Notes: generated by a model not told the origin, from the sequence alone. A stretch of 64,000 bases of DNA from Pseudomonas sp. URMO17WK12:I11 (GCF_007677725.1 NZ_VEDF01000001.1:265457-329456), one strand, 5' to 3'; shown: positions 14,985 through 29,919, counted from the first letter of the stretch. Program-made: numbers and translations.

Positions 14985-16937
14985 TCAGTCAGCGAGTTCG
15001 ACCAGCAGCGCGCCTTCACCAACCATGTCACCTTCCTGGCACAACAGCGCCTTGACCGTGGCATCGTGTGGGGCGCGCACGCTGTGCTCCATCTTCATCG
15101 CTTCGAGCACCACCAGCACGGTGCCGGCCTGCACCGCTTGCCCAGGCTCGACCAGCACCCGCACGATGCTGCCGTTCATGGGCGCAGTCAGTGCACCTTG
15201 CTGAACATGGCGCGTCTCACCTTGGGCGATCGGGTCGAATGCCTGAACGGCGTGTACTTCCCCGTCCCAGCCCAGGAACAAGGTGTTGCCACGGCGAAGC
15301 GCCAAGTGGCGCCAGCGCACGCCGTTGTCATCCACCGTCAAGTGCTCGTCTTGCCACTGCCAGAGTACTGCAGCGCTGCGCTCCAGCGCGATGGCCTGGC
15401 GTTCGGCGCCACTTTGCAGGTGCAGGCTGCTGCGTGCCGGCAGCCCGAGGCGCAAGCCGCTGCGTTCAGCCCAGGGTGAATGCACGTCGTCAGGGCGTTG
15501 GCAGGGCGGTTGGCTCTGCAGCCAGGCTTCAGCCGCTGCCTCCCAGAAGCGGGCCGGCAGCGGTTGCGGCGCAGGCAGCAACGCTGCCTGATGGCGCAGG
15601 ATGAAGCCGGTGTCCAGCGCCGCCGCGGCGAAGGCCGGGTGTGCCAGGATGCGGCGCACAAAGCCGATGTTGGTCTTCACGCCACCGATGACGAATTCAT
15701 CGAGCATCGCCAGCAGGCGCAGACGTGCCTGCTCACGGGTCGCGCCCCAGGCGATCAGTTTGCCCAGCATGGGGTCATAGAATGGCGACACCTCATCGCC
15801 CTCGCTGACCCCGCTGTCCACGCGCCGGCCCTGGCCAGGCGACGACTCGCGGTACACGGTGAGACGGCCAGTGGCCGGCAGAAAATCGTTGGCCGGATCT
15901 TCGGCATACAGGCGCACCTCGATGGCATGACCGTGCAATGGCACCTGCGCCTGGGTCAGCGGCAGCGCTTCGCCGCAGGCGACGCGAATCTGCCAGGCCA
16001 CCAGGTCCAGGCCGGTAATGGCTTCGGTCACCGGGTGCTCGACCTGCAAGCGTGTGTTCATCTCCATGAAGAAGAACTCGCCCCCTTCGTCGAGCAGAAA
16101 CTCCACCGTGCCGGCGCCTACGTAGCCGATGGCCTGGGCGGCGCGCACCGCCGCTTCGCCCATCGCCTGACGCAGGCTGGCCGAGAGTCCTGGCGCGGGT
16201 GCCTCCTCGACGACTTTTTGGTGGCGGCGCTGGATCGAGCAGTCACGTTCATTCAGGTACAGGCAGTGGCCATGCTGGTCGGCAAATACCTGGATCTCTA
16301 CATGCCGTGGCTTGAGCACATACTTTTCGACCAGCATGCGCGCATCGCCGAACGCGGAATGCGCCTCGCGCTGGGCCGATGCCAGGGCCTCGGCCAGTTG
16401 ACTCGAATCCTCGACCACCTTCATGCCCTTGCCGCCACCGCCTGCGCTGGCCTTGAGCAGCACCGGATAGCCAATCTGTCGGGCCGCCTCACGGAACGTA
16501 TCCAGGTCCTGTGCGTCGCCGTGATAACCGGGCACCAAGGGCACGCCGGCCTCCTGCATAAGGGCCTTGGCCGCTGATTTGCTGCCCATCGCTTCGATGG
16601 CGCTAGGCGGTGGCCCGAGATAGATCAACCCGGCCTGTTCGACGGCGCGGGCAAACCCAGGGTTTTCAGAGAGAAAGCCATAGCCTGGATGAATAGCCTG
16701 GGCACCGCTGGCCTTGGCAGCAGCAATCAGCTTGTCCACGTCCAGATAGCTATCGCAGGCTTTGCTGCCGCCCAGGTCGACACGAATGTCCGCCTCGCGG
16801 CTGTGCCGGGCCTCGCGGTCGACTGCGCTGTGCACGGCGACGGTGGTCAGGCCCATGGCCTTGGCAGTGCGCATCACCCGGCAGGCAATTTCACCGCGGT
16901 TGGCCACCAGCAGGGTAGTCAAAGCAGGCTGGCTCAT
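14985..16937 (-). CDS. liuD: 3-methylcrotonyl-CoA carboxylase, biotin-containing alpha subunit
   Basis: A 650-residue subunit that carboxylates its own biotin with bicarbonate and ATP and feeds LiuB. Biotin carboxylase domain at residues 1-450: VANRGEIACRVMRTAK, ATP-grasp loop SAGGGGKGMK, ERDCSIQRRHQKVVEEAPAP, EMNTRLQVEHPVTE. A bridging BT-like domain follows, and the C-terminal biotinyl domain carries the biotin lysine in VLEAMKMEHS. Length is normal for the family. Its ATG overlaps the liuC stop by 4 bp, so translation is coupled. Fourth gene of the leucine/isovalerate operon; together with LiuB it turns 3-methylcrotonyl-CoA into 3-methylglutaconyl-CoA. Confidence 0.96.
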   Translation of the reverse strand: MSQPALTTLLVANRGEIACRVMRTAKAMGLTTVAVHSAVDREARHSREADIRVDLGGSKACDSYLDVDKLIAAAKASGAQAIHPGYGFLSENPGFARAVEQAGLIYLGPPPSAIEAMGSKSAAKALMQEAGVPLVPGYHGDAQDLDTFREAARQIGYPVLLKASAGGGGKGMKVVEDSSQLAEALASAQREAHSAFGDARMLVEKYVLKPRHVEIQVFADQHGHCLYLNERDCSIQRRHQKVVEEAPAPGLSASLRQAMGEAAVRAAQAIGYVGAGTVEFLLDEGGEFFFMEMNTRLQVEHPVTEAITGLDLVAWQIRVACGEALPLTQAQVPLHGHAIEVRLYAEDPANDFLPATGRLTVYRESSPGQGRRVDSGVSEGDEVSPFYDPMLGKLIAWGATREQARLRLLAMLDEFVIGGVKTNIGFVRRILAHPAFAAAALDTGFILRHQAALLPAPQPLPARFWEAAAEAWLQSQPPCQRPDDVHSPWAERSGLRLGLPARSSLHLQSGAERQAIALERSAAVLWQWQDEHLTVDDNGVRWRHLALRRGNTLFLGWDGEVHAVQAFDPIAQGETRHVQQGALTAPMNGSIVRVLVEPGQAVQAGTVLVVLEAMKMEHSVRAPHDATVKALLCQEGDMVGEGALLVELAD

Positions 16938-17749
16938 GGGCGCGGCTCCGTGTTGTCGATGGCTTGCCAGGCCGGACGGCGCTTTTCCAGAAACGCGCGC
17001 AGGCCCTCCTGGCCTTCGGCGCTGACGCGGATGCGGGCGATGGTGTTTTCGCAGTATCGGCGCAGCGCCGGGCTGAGCTCGCCATGATCGACTTCGCGCA
17101 GCAGGTCCTTGGTCGCGCGCAGGGCCTGGGGGCTGTTTTGCAGCAAGTTGGCGATCCAGGTCTGGACCTGCGCCTCGAGCTGCGCAGCTGGGTACACTTC
17201 GGCGAGCAGGCCCAGCGCATGCGCCTGCACGCCGCTGAAGCGCTCGGCAGTCAAGGCATAGCGACGGGCAGCGCGTTCACCAATGGCCTTGACCACGAAG
17301 GGGCTGATCACTGCCGGGGCCAGACCGATGCGCACCTCGGACAGGCACAGCTGGGCGTCCTCGGCGCCGATGGCCATGTCGCAACAACTGATCAGGCCCA
17401 GCGCGCCGCCAAAGGCCGCACCGTGGACCACGGCCAGGGTCGGCGCTTTCAAGCGGTGCAGGGCGTACATCAGCTCACCCAGCTCGCGGGCGTCGTCGAG
17501 ATTGGTGTTGAAATCCATCTGCGCCGCTTGCTGCATCCAGGCCAGGTCGGCACCGGCGCTGAAATGCCGGCCGCGGCCGCGCAGCAACACGAAGCGCAGG
17601 TGCGGATCTTCGGCAAGACGGTCCAGGGCGATGATCAGTTCGCGAATCATCAGCGCGTTGAAGGCGTTGTGCTTGTCCTCGCGGCTGAGCCATAAGGTGG
17701 CGAAGCCGCGTGGGTCGTGGATCACTTCGAGGGTGCTGTAATCGCTCAT
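16934..17749 (-). CDS. liuC: 3-methylglutaconyl-CoA hydratase (crotonase family)
   Basis: A 271-residue enoyl-CoA hydratase. Family marks: LSREDKHNAFNALMI at the N-terminus, oxyanion-hole segment GRHFSAGADLAWM, HGAAFGGALGLISCCD, and SEVRIGLAPAVISPFV with the catalytic Glu. The run YALTAERFSGVQAHALGL follows. Placed between liuB and liuD with 3 bp and -4 bp spacing, it should hydrate 3-methylglutaconyl-CoA to HMG-CoA. HMG-CoA lyase (liuE) is not in the window, so the last step is encoded elsewhere. Confidence 0.95.
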   Translation of the reverse strand: MSDYSTLEVIHDPRGFATLWLSREDKHNAFNALMIRELIIALDRLAEDPHLRFVLLRGRGRHFSAGADLAWMQQAAQMDFNTNLDDARELGELMYALHRLKAPTLAVVHGAAFGGALGLISCCDMAIGAEDAQLCLSEVRIGLAPAVISPFVVKAIGERAARRYALTAERFSGVQAHALGLLAEVYPAAQLEAQVQTWIANLLQNSPQALRATKDLLREVDHGELSPALRRYCENTIARIRVSAEGQEGLRAFLEKRRPAWQAIDNTEPRP

Positions 17750-17752
17750 GGT

Positions 17753-19360
<1,608 letters not shown>

Positions 19361-19378
19361 GGCAGTCGCTCCTCGTGC

Positions 19379-20542
19379 TCAGCGGGTTTCGTTGAACAGT
19401 TCACGGCCGATCAGCATGCGGCGAATTTCGCTGGTGCCGGCACCGATCTCATAGAGCTTGGCATCACGCAGCAGACGGCCCGCCGGAAATTCATTGATGT
19501 AACCGTTGCCGCCGAGAATCTGAATCGCCTCCAGGGCCATTTGCGTGGCGCGCTCGGCGCTGTAAAGGATCACCCCGGCCGCATCCTTGCGTGTGGTTTC
19601 ACCCCGGTCGCAGGCCTGGGCCACCGCGTACAGGTAGGCGCGGCTGGCATTGAGCTGGGTGTACATGTCGGCGATCTTGCCCTGGATCAGCTGGAATTCG
19701 CCGATGCTCTGGCCGAATTGCCTGCGCTCGTGGATATACGGCACCACCAGGTCCATGCAGCTTTGCATGATGCCGGTGGGGCCAGCGGCGAGTACCACGC
19801 GCTCGTAGTCCAGTCCGCTCATCAATACGCGCACGCCGCCGTTGAGCTGACCAAGGATGTTTTCCTCCGGCACCTCGACGTCGTCGAAGAACAGCTCGCA
19901 GGTGTTGGAGCCGCGCATGCCCAGCTTGTCGAACTTGTTGCTGCGGCTGAAGCCTTTCCAGTCCCGCTCGACGATGAATGCGGTGATGCCATGGGCGCCC
20001 TTGTCCAGGTCAGTCTTGGCATAGATCACATAGGTGTTGGCATCCGGGCCGTTGGTGATCCAGGTCTTGCTGCCGTTGAGCACATAGCGCTCGCCACGTT
20101 TCTCGGCGCGCAGTTTCATCGAAACCACATCCGAGCCGGCGTTCGGCTCGCTCATGGCCAGCGCGCCGATGTGCTCGCCGCTGATCAACTTCGGCAGGTA
20201 CCGGTGTTTCTGCTCAGGTGTGCCGTTGCGATTGATCTGGTTGACGCACAGGTTCGAATGCGCGCCGTAGGAAAGTGCCACCGACGCCGAGCCTCGGCTG
20301 ATCTCCTCCATCGCCACGACGTGAGCCAGGTAGCCCAAGCCGGCGCCACCGAAAGCTTCGCTCACGGTGATACCCAGCAGGCCCATATCGCCGAATTTGC
20401 GCCACATGTCGGCGGGGAACAGGTTGTCCTGGTCGATCTGTGCGGCGCGCGGCGCCAGTTCGGCGGCGACGAACGTACGCACTTGATCGCGCAGCATGTC
20501 GAGGGTCTCGCCCAGGGCGAAGTTCAGGGAGGGGTAATGCAT
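19379..20542 (-). CDS. liuA: Isovaleryl-CoA dehydrogenase
   Basis: A 387-residue acyl-CoA dehydrogenase. I chose ATG 20542 ([17 protein letters not shown]), which has AAGGTG upstream; an upstream in-frame start at 20587 would add 15 residues without a ribosome site. FAD-binding [18 protein letters not shown] and [16 protein letters not shown] are clear, and the catalytic glutamate sits at [10 protein letters not shown], the position used by isovaleryl-CoA dehydrogenases in contrast to short-chain enzymes. It oxidises isovaleryl-CoA to 3-methylcrotonyl-CoA and passes electrons to ETF. First gene of the liu operon; a perfect palindrome about 100 bp upstream is its likely regulator site. Confidence 0.96.
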   Translation of the reverse strand: MHYPSLNFALGETLDMLRDQVRTFVAAELAPRAAQIDQDNLFPADMWRKFGDMGLLGITVSEAFGGAGLGYLAHVVAMEEISRGSASVALSYGAHSNLCVNQINRNGTPEQKHRYLPKLISGEHIGALAMSEPNAGSDVVSMKLRAEKRGERYVLNGSKTWITNGPDANTYVIYAKTDLDKGAHGITAFIVERDWKGFSRSNKFDKLGMRGSNTCELFFDDVEVPEENILGQLNGGVRVLMSGLDYERVVLAAGPTGIMQSCMDLVVPYIHERRQFGQSIGEFQLIQGKIADMYTQLNASRAYLYAVAQACDRGETTRKDAAGVILYSAERATQMALEAIQILGGNGYINEFPAGRLLRDAKLYEIGAGTSEIRRMLIGRELFNETR

Positions 20543-20640
20543 GCGAGGCACCTTATTGTTCTTGATAGAGGTCGTACCGTAGCTCACACATCCGTGGCGA
20601 AAAGCGTGAGCAAAGGCCTTTTGCTGAACGTTTCATAACC

Positions 20641-20656
20641 TTTACGTAAACGTAAA
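20641..20656. promoter_or_regulatory. Candidate LiuR operator upstream of liuA
   Basis: TTTACGTAAACGTAAA is a perfect inverted repeat (arms TTTACGT and ACGTAAA around AA). It matches my recollection of the site bound by the MerR-family regulator LiuR in gamma-proteobacteria. A TATGAA -10-like hexamer follows 3 bp away toward liuA, the geometry expected for a MerR-type activator. No liuR gene is in the window. Confidence 0.65.
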
Positions 20657-20820
20657 CCTGGGCTTTCGAACTGTCAATTGCTCCAGAGCGTTTACCTAAA
20701 TGGATGAATGATTGAATGAAGGGATCCGCATGCCGAGAATCAGCATGGGTGACTGAACAGAGGGGCCAGCATGATGAACCTGCCGACCCGACGTGAGCCA
20801 ACGCTCGATGCCACTTGGCA

Positions 20821-20982
20821 TCAGGCTTTGACAGGCGGCTCCTGACTGGGCGGATCGCCAACCGTCGGCGGCACGGTTGGTTTGATCGGCAGCTCGTCCG
20901 GATCCTGCTCCGGCACAGGCGGTGGCAGGCTGGGGTCGTCGATGTTTGGATCAGGCGTTTCCGGGGGTGTCGGGATGTTCAT
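20821..20982 (-). CDS. Small proline-rich acidic protein
   Basis: A 53-residue protein from ATG 20982, with GAGG about 8 bp upstream. About a third of its residues are proline, in short repeats such as PTPPETPDPNIDDPS and DPDELPIKPTVPPTVGDPP, ending EPPVKA. It has no hydrophobic segment, no cysteine, and is likely disordered. A longer in-frame upstream extension exists but has the composition of non-coding DNA. It is divergent from glgE with 141 bp between them, so it may share the promoter region of the glucan operon. I do not recognise a function. Confidence 0.6.
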   Translation of the reverse strand: MNIPTPPETPDPNIDDPSLPPPVPEQDPDELPIKPTVPPTVGDPPSQEPPVKA

Positions 20983-21059
20983 GGCCAGGCCTCGCGTGGT
21001 GAATGAACCGCTGCTGCCTGGTTCGACCGCCATCGCTTGCGCGTGGCTCAGTTTTTTTT

Positions 21060-21087
21060 GAACCCCCATGCCTGCGCGTGGCTCTGA
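21060..21087 (+). promoter_or_regulatory. Candidate AlgU (sigma-22) promoter for glgE operon
   Basis: GAACCC at 21060-21065, 17-bp spacer, TCTGA at 21083-21087. The AlgU consensus is GAACTT-N16/17-TCTGA, so the -10 is perfect and the -35 matches 4 of 6. It lies 37 bp before the glgE ATG. Confidence 0.4.
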
Positions 21088-21123
21088 ACCCTTACCGCCA
21101 CCAGCCCAAGGGAGCAAGGCCTG

Positions 21124-23142
21124 ATGTCACTGAACGAGCCCTTCGAAAGCGTGCCCATGGCCAACGATCACCCGGATCAAGCCATCAGCCTGTCCCAGGC
21201 CTTGCTGGCGCCGCGCATCGCCATCGAGGCTACCCAGCCCGTACTCGATGGCGGCACTTTCGCGGCCAAGGCCATCAGCAACCAGCCGGTGTCGGTCAGC
21301 AGCAAGGTATTCACCGACGGCCACGACCGCATGGCCGTGGTGCTCAATTGGCGCCAGGCGGGCAGCCGCCGGGTGCATTGCGTACCCATGACCTCACCTG
21401 GCAACGACTTGTGGTTGGCTGAATTCACGCCTTCGGAGATTGGCCCGCACCTGTTCAGCATCGAAGCCTGGATCGACCCTTACGCCACCTATTGCTACGA
21501 CCTGGAGAAGAAATTCCAGGCGGGTGTGGATATCAAGCTCGAGCTTGAAGAAGGCCGACTGCTGCTGGGCAAAGGTATCGAGCTCAGCGGCGCGGCTCTG
21601 CGCGAGCAACTGCAGGCGCTGTCTGAACGTTTGCATAGCCTGGAGCCGGCCGAGCAGGTCGCGCTGCTGCTGAGCCCTGAGGCCACGCGCCTGATGGGTG
21701 AAGCCGAGCATCGCAGCTACCTTACCCGCAGCATCGAGTTCCCGCTGGACGTCGATCGTCCGGCTGCGCAGTTCGCCAGCTGGTACGAGTTGTTTCCGCG
21801 CTCGATCACCGACAGCCCAGAGCGCCATGGCACCTTCAACGACGTGCACCAGCGCCTGCCGATGATCCGCGACATGGGCTTCGACGTGTTGTATTTCCCA
21901 CCCATTCACCCCATTGGCACGGCGCACCGCAAAGGCCGCAACAATGCCCTGCAGGCCCAGCCGGGCGATCCAGGTAGCCCATACGCCATCGGCAGCGCCG
22001 AGGGCGGTCATGATGCCATCCACCCGCAACTGGGCACGCGCGAAGACTTCAGGCGTTTGGTGTCGGCCGCTGCCCAACATGGCCTGGAGATCGCCCTGGA
22101 CTTTGCCATCCAGTGCTCCCAGGACCACCCGTGGCTGACCGAACACCCCGGCTGGTTCAGCTGGCGGCCCGACGGCACCATCCGTTACGCCGAGAACCCG
22201 CCGAAGAAATACCAGGACATCGTCAACGTCGATTTCTACGCCCCCGACGCGGTGCCGGGGCTGTGGCTGGCGCTGCGCGACGTGATCATCGGCTGGGTCG
22301 AGGAGGGCGTGAAAACCTTCCGCGTGGACAACCCGCACACCAAGCCGTTGCCGTTCTGGCAGTGGTTGATCGCCAATGTACGCAGCCAGTACCCCGACGT
22401 GCTGTTCCTTGCCGAGGCGTTCACCAAGCCGGCAATGATGGCCCGCTTGGGCAAAGTCGGTTATGCCCAGAGCTACACCTACTTCACCTGGCGCAACACC
22501 AAGGACGAGCTGCGCGAGTACTTCGAGGAGCTCAATCAACCGCCATGGAGCCAGTGCTACCGCCCCAATTTCTTCGTCAATACGCCGGACATCAACCCGT
22601 TCTTCCTGCAGCACTCGGGGCGCGCGGGCTTTCTGATTCGCGCGGCGCTGGCGACCATGGGCTCGGGTTTGTGGGGCATGTATTCGGGCTTCGAGCTGTG
22701 CGAGGCTGCAGGGTTACCGGGCAAGGAAGAGTACCTGGACTCGGAGAAATACGAGATCCGTCCGCGTGACTTCACCCAGCCGGGCAACATCATCGCCGAG
22801 ATCGCCCAGCTCAACCGCATCCGCCGGCAGAACCCGGCATTGCAAACGCACTTGGGCGTGGCGTTCTTCAACTGCTGGAACGACAACATCCTGTACTTCG
22901 CCAAGCGCACGCCCGAGCGTGACAACTACATCCTCGTGGCCATCAGCCTCGATCCGCACAATGCCCAGGAGGCCACGTTCGAGTTGCCGCTGTGGGAACT
23001 GGGGCTGGACGACCATGCCGATACCTTGGGCGAAGACCTGATGAATGGCCATCGTTGGACGTGGCACGGCAAGACCCAATGGATGCGCATCGAACCGTGG
23101 CACCAGCCGTTCGGCATCTGGCGCATCCGCAAGGCCGACTAA
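21124..23142 (+). CDS. glgE: Maltose 1-phosphate maltosyltransferase
   Basis: A 672-residue GH13_3 enzyme that adds maltosyl units from maltose 1-phosphate to alpha-1,4-glucan. The N-terminal part (about 1-200) holds the beta-sandwich and helical insert typical of GlgE. The barrel then shows WYELFPRS, DVLYFPPIHPIG, nucleophile D402 in FRVDNPHTKP and acid/base E431 in FLAEAFTKP. NPHTKP after the nucleophile is a GlgE hallmark. It heads the rightward glucan operon glgE, treS-mak, glgB, whose products take trehalose to branched glucan. A 97-bp gap follows before treS-mak. Confidence 0.96.
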   Translation: MSLNEPFESVPMANDHPDQAISLSQALLAPRIAIEATQPVLDGGTFAAKAISNQPVSVSSKVFTDGHDRMAVVLNWRQAGSRRVHCVPMTSPGNDLWLAEFTPSEIGPHLFSIEAWIDPYATYCYDLEKKFQAGVDIKLELEEGRLLLGKGIELSGAALREQLQALSERLHSLEPAEQVALLLSPEATRLMGEAEHRSYLTRSIEFPLDVDRPAAQFASWYELFPRSITDSPERHGTFNDVHQRLPMIRDMGFDVLYFPPIHPIGTAHRKGRNNALQAQPGDPGSPYAIGSAEGGHDAIHPQLGTREDFRRLVSAAAQHGLEIALDFAIQCSQDHPWLTEHPGWFSWRPDGTIRYAENPPKKYQDIVNVDFYAPDAVPGLWLALRDVIIGWVEEGVKTFRVDNPHTKPLPFWQWLIANVRSQYPDVLFLAEAFTKPAMMARLGKVGYAQSYTYFTWRNTKDELREYFEELNQPPWSQCYRPNFFVNTPDINPFFLQHSGRAGFLIRAALATMGSGLWGMYSGFELCEAAGLPGKEEYLDSEKYEIRPRDFTQPGNIIAEIAQLNRIRRQNPALQTHLGVAFFNCWNDNILYFAKRTPERDNYILVAISLDPHNAQEATFELPLWELGLDDHADTLGEDLMNGHRWTWHGKTQWMRIEPWHQPFGIWRIRKAD

Positions 23143-23239
23143 TAAGCGCCGACTGTGGAGAGGAGCGGACTGGCCGCCTGGAAGGGCCAGCCGGTCCTGA
23201 AGCGATTGCGCGGTATCGAGGACATACAGGAGTCACCCC

Positions 23240-26554
<3,315 letters not shown>

Positions 26555-26556
26555 GC

Positions 26557-28767
26557 ATGAACGTTACAACGCGTGAAAACGGCGGCCTTCGGCAGCGGGA
26601 TCTCGATGCCCTGGCGCGTGCCGAGCACGCCGATCCCTTTGCCGTGCTCGGCCCCCATGACGATGGCGCCGGTGGGCAGGTGATCCGTGCTTTCCTGCCC
26701 AACGCCTTGAGCGTGCATGTGCTGGCGCGCGACGACCAGCGGATACTGGGTGAGATGCAGCAGGGCAGTCTGCCGGGTCTGTTCAGCGCCCAGCTCGACC
26801 GCGCCCAGGGCTACCTGTTGCAGATCGCCTGGGCCGGCGGCGAGCAGGTGACCGAAGACCCATACAGCTTCGGGCCGCAATTGGGCGACATCGACCTGCA
26901 TCTGTTCGCCGAAGGCAACCACCGCGACCTGGCCGGCCGCTTTGGCGCGCAGCCGGTCCAGGTCGATGGGGTCGATGGGGTGTGCTTCTCGGTGTGGGCG
27001 CCGAATGCGCGGCGCGTCTCTGTGGTAGGCGACTTCAACAACTGGGATGGCCGCCGCCACCCCATGCGCCTGCGCCATGGTGCCGGAGTCTGGGAGCTGT
27101 TCGTGCCGCGCCTGGCGGCAGGGGAGACCTACAAGTTCGAAGTGCTGGGCCACGACGGCGTGCTGCCGCTCAAGGCCGATCCGCTGGCCCGAGCCACCGA
27201 GTTGCCGCCGAGCACGGCCTCCAAGGTCGCCGGTGCCTTGGCTCATACCTGGCAGGACGAGCAGTGGATGGCCCAGCGCGCCGAGCGCCATGCCTACAAC
27301 GCGCCATTGTCGATCTACGAGCTGCACGCAGGCTCGTGGCAATGTGAGTTGGATGACCTGGGCGAGGTATCGCGCTTCTACAACTGGCGCGAACTTGCCG
27401 AGCGAGTGGTGCCGTATGTACAGAAGCTTGGGTTTACCCACATCGAGCTGTTGCCGATCATGGAGCACCCCTTTGGCGGCTCCTGGGGTTACCAGCCGCT
27501 GTCGATGTTCGCACCGACTTCCCGTTATGGCAGCCCTGAAGATTTTGCCGCGTTCATCGATGCCTGCCACCAGGCCAGCATTGGCGTGATCCTCGATTGG
27601 GTACCGGCGCATTTCCCCACCGACGAACACGGCCTGGCCCGCTTCGACGGCACTGCGCTGTACGAATACGATAACCCCATGGAAGGCTTCCATCAGGATT
27701 GGAACACGCTGATCTACAACCTGGGGCGCAATGAAGTGCGGGGCTTCATGATGGCCTCGGCGCTGCACTGGCTCAAGCATTTCCATATCGACGGCCTGCG
27801 TGTGGATGCGGTGGCCTCGATGCTCTACCGCGACTACTCGCGCAAAGCCGGCGAGTGGATACCTAACCGCCATGGCGGCCGGGAAAACCTCGAAGCCATC
27901 GATTTCATCCGTCACCTCAACGGCGTGGCAGCCGTCGAAGCGCCAGGGGCGTTGATCATCGCCGAGGAATCCACGGCCTGGCCGGGTGTCAGCCAGCCTA
28001 CCCAGCAGGGCGGTTTGGGCTTTGCCTACAAGTGGAATATGGGCTGGATGCACGACACCTTGCATTACATCCAGAACGACCCGATCCACCGGCCGTTCCA
28101 TCACAACGAGCTGAGCTTCGGGCTGATCTACGCCTACTCCGAGCACTTCATCCTGCCGATCTCCCATGACGAAGTGGTCCACGGCAAGCATTCGCTGATT
28201 GACAAGATGCCGGGCGATCGCTGGCAGAAGTTCGCCAACCTGCGAGCCTACCTCGCCTTCATGTGGACTCATCCAGGCAAGAAGCTGCTGTTCATGGGTT
28301 GCGAATTCGGCCAATGGCGCGAGTGGAACCATGACCACCAGCTGGACTGGTACCTGCTGCAGTACCCCGAACACCAAGGCGTGCAGCAGTTGGTCGGCGA
28401 CCTCAACCGCTTGTACCGTGATGTGCCGGCGTTGCACGAGCAGGACTGCCAGCCCCAGGGCTTCCAATGGCTGATCGGCGACGATGCGCAGAACAGCGTG
28501 TACGCCTGGTTGCGCTGGAGCAGCCAGGGCGAGCCCGTGCTGGTGGTGGCCAACTTCACGCCGGTGCCGCGCGAGGGTTATCGCATTGGCGTGCCGTTCG
28601 GTGAGCACTGGCAAGAAGTGCTCAACAGCGACGCCGAGCTGTATGCCGGCTCCAATGTCGGCAACCTGGGCGGCGTGCACAGCGAGCAGATCGCCAGTCA
28701 TGGCCAGCCATTGTCACTGGCCCTGAACCTGCCGCCGCTGGGCGTGCTGGTGATGAAGCCGGCGTGA
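26557..28767 (+). CDS. glgB: 1,4-alpha-glucan branching enzyme
   Basis: A 736-residue GH13_9 enzyme that cuts alpha-1,4 chains and re-attaches them as alpha-1,6 branches. Start ATG 26557 has GGAGAG just upstream; a GTG 6 bp earlier is in frame but less likely. Residues 20-110 are an N1 carbohydrate domain ([12 protein letters not shown]), residues 120-220 a CBM48 ([23 protein letters not shown]). The catalytic barrel has [10 protein letters not shown], nucleophile D417 in [11 protein letters not shown], acid/base E470 in IIAEESTAW and [12 protein letters not shown]. Last gene of the rightward operon, providing the non-reducing ends on which GlgE acts. Confidence 0.97.
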   Translation: MNVTTRENGGLRQRDLDALARAEHADPFAVLGPHDDGAGGQVIRAFLPNALSVHVLARDDQRILGEMQQGSLPGLFSAQLDRAQGYLLQIAWAGGEQVTEDPYSFGPQLGDIDLHLFAEGNHRDLAGRFGAQPVQVDGVDGVCFSVWAPNARRVSVVGDFNNWDGRRHPMRLRHGAGVWELFVPRLAAGETYKFEVLGHDGVLPLKADPLARATELPPSTASKVAGALAHTWQDEQWMAQRAERHAYNAPLSIYELHAGSWQCELDDLGEVSRFYNWRELAERVVPYVQKLGFTHIELLPIMEHPFGGSWGYQPLSMFAPTSRYGSPEDFAAFIDACHQASIGVILDWVPAHFPTDEHGLARFDGTALYEYDNPMEGFHQDWNTLIYNLGRNEVRGFMMASALHWLKHFHIDGLRVDAVASMLYRDYSRKAGEWIPNRHGGRENLEAIDFIRHLNGVAAVEAPGALIIAEESTAWPGVSQPTQQGGLGFAYKWNMGWMHDTLHYIQNDPIHRPFHHNELSFGLIYAYSEHFILPISHDEVVHGKHSLIDKMPGDRWQKFANLRAYLAFMWTHPGKKLLFMGCEFGQWREWNHDHQLDWYLLQYPEHQGVQQLVGDLNRLYRDVPALHEQDCQPQGFQWLIGDDAQNSVYAWLRWSSQGEPVLVVANFTPVPREGYRIGVPFGEHWQEVLNSDAELYAGSNVGNLGGVHSEQIASHGQPLSLALNLPPLGVLVMKPA

Positions 28768-28780
28768 GGCAGTGAGCAAA

Positions 28781-28833
28781 CCGGGCCTGGGCAGGTCAGC
28801 GCCGCCTAGCAGGCGCGCTGACCCAGGGCCCGG
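28781..28833. terminator. Large bidirectional hairpin terminator after glgB
   Basis: Two stacked inverted repeats: outer CCGGGCCTGGG with CCCAGGGCCCGG (one bulge) and inner GGTCAGCGC with GCGCTGACC. It fills the gap between convergent glgB and the autotransporter gene. There is no long T run, but the stem is very stable and positioned to stop both transcripts. Confidence 0.7.
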
Positions 28834-28839
28834 CCGCGC

Positions 28840-29919
28840 TCACCAGCGCATTCTTACCCCAAGGCTGCCGATCAGCCCGTTCAGGTCATTGCCGTCGACG
28901 TCGCTGCTGTAGTCGGCGCTGACGAACAAGCCCACCGAAGGCGTCACCCGCGCCACCAGGCCCAGCCCCAGCTCCACCGTGGTCGAATACCGCGAGCTGG
29001 AGATCTTGTCGACCTGATCGAGTTTCACATCGCCCATTTCGCTGAAGTCATACCAGACGTTGGTGCGCACATAAGGCTCTACCGGCATACCCCTGACCTC
29101 GTAGCGGCCGGACAGCTTGGCACCCACGCGGCCGCTCCAGCTGGGCTGGCTGTCGAAGGCGCGCAAGGTCTCTTCCTGGGCACGGGTGCCGGGATAGAAC
29201 CGCTGGTTGATCAACTGCGCCTGCGGCTCGATCGTCCAGCCACCGCCCACGCGGATCGGGTAACCACCTTGCAGCGAAAAGGTCATGGCATGGCCGTTGC
29301 CATCCAGGCGTTGGCCAGACTCGCTGCGGCCCATGACCTCGAGACGCGACCCCATGGCGACGGCGTCCAGGTGCCAGCCTTGTTCATGGGTCATGCTCCA
29401 GTAGACCCCCAGGCTTTCGCCACTCAAGTTCACGGCACTGCGCTGTTTGTCACCCAGCAATGGCCGAGAACCGCTGAAGCTGCTCTGCAGGTTGTTGTGG
29501 CCGACGAACATGCCCGCCCGGTGCACAGTGCCAGCCGCTGTTTCGCGCACCAACAGGTCCGGGCCTATGACCATCTGCTGGTTCGGCGCTTCCAGTTGCT
29601 CAGGCGGCCGCGCGCCAGGTTGCGCTGCGCCGCCGGGGAAGAACGTGGCCCAAGGACCGCTGGCCAGCTCCAGTGCGCTAAAGATTTGCCGCGCGGTCTG
29701 AGCCTCACCGAAGGCGCTCAGGGTTGACAGGGTAAACGCATTGGCACCTGTGGGTTCGAGGGTCAGTGTTGGCATACTCGGGCGCTGCAGGTAGTTGGGC
29801 GACAACGGGTCGTCCGGCAGCTCGAAGGCCAGGCTCTCCAGGGGCGAGGCAAGCAACATGGAAGTGGAAACAGCGTGGATGAGCCGATCCAGACGCAGAT
29901 TTCTGGAAGGTGTGTTCAT
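28840..29919 (-). CDS. Autotransporter-type outer-membrane beta-barrel protein without passenger
   Basis: A 359-residue protein from ATG 29919, which has AAGGAG 7 bp upstream; the frame extends 10 codons further but without ribosome site. Residues 1-31 form an extended signal peptide (LDRLIHAVSTSMLLASPLESLA). A short linker rich in Pro and Ala leads to about 250 residues of amphipathic beta strands with alternating pattern: LGVYWSMTHEQGWHLDAVAM, FSLQGGYPIRVGGGWTIEPQ, YEVRGMPVEPYVRTNVWYDF, ending in LGVRMRW. This is the C-terminal translocator barrel of type V autotransporters, but the usual long passenger is absent. It may be a porin-like barrel or a truncated autotransporter. It sits inside the glucan locus with no obvious link to it. 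Confidence 0.82.
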   Translation of the reverse strand: MNTPSRNLRLDRLIHAVSTSMLLASPLESLAFELPDDPLSPNYLQRPSMPTLTLEPTGANAFTLSTLSAFGEAQTARQIFSALELASGPWATFFPGGAAQPGARPPEQLEAPNQQMVIGPDLLVRETAAGTVHRAGMFVGHNNLQSSFSGSRPLLGDKQRSAVNLSGESLGVYWSMTHEQGWHLDAVAMGSRLEVMGRSESGQRLDGNGHAMTFSLQGGYPIRVGGGWTIEPQAQLINQRFYPGTRAQEETLRAFDSQPSWSGRVGAKLSGRYEVRGMPVEPYVRTNVWYDFSEMGDVKLDQVDKISSSRYSTTVELGLGLVARVTPSVGLFVSADYSSDVDGNDLNGLIGSLGVRMRW

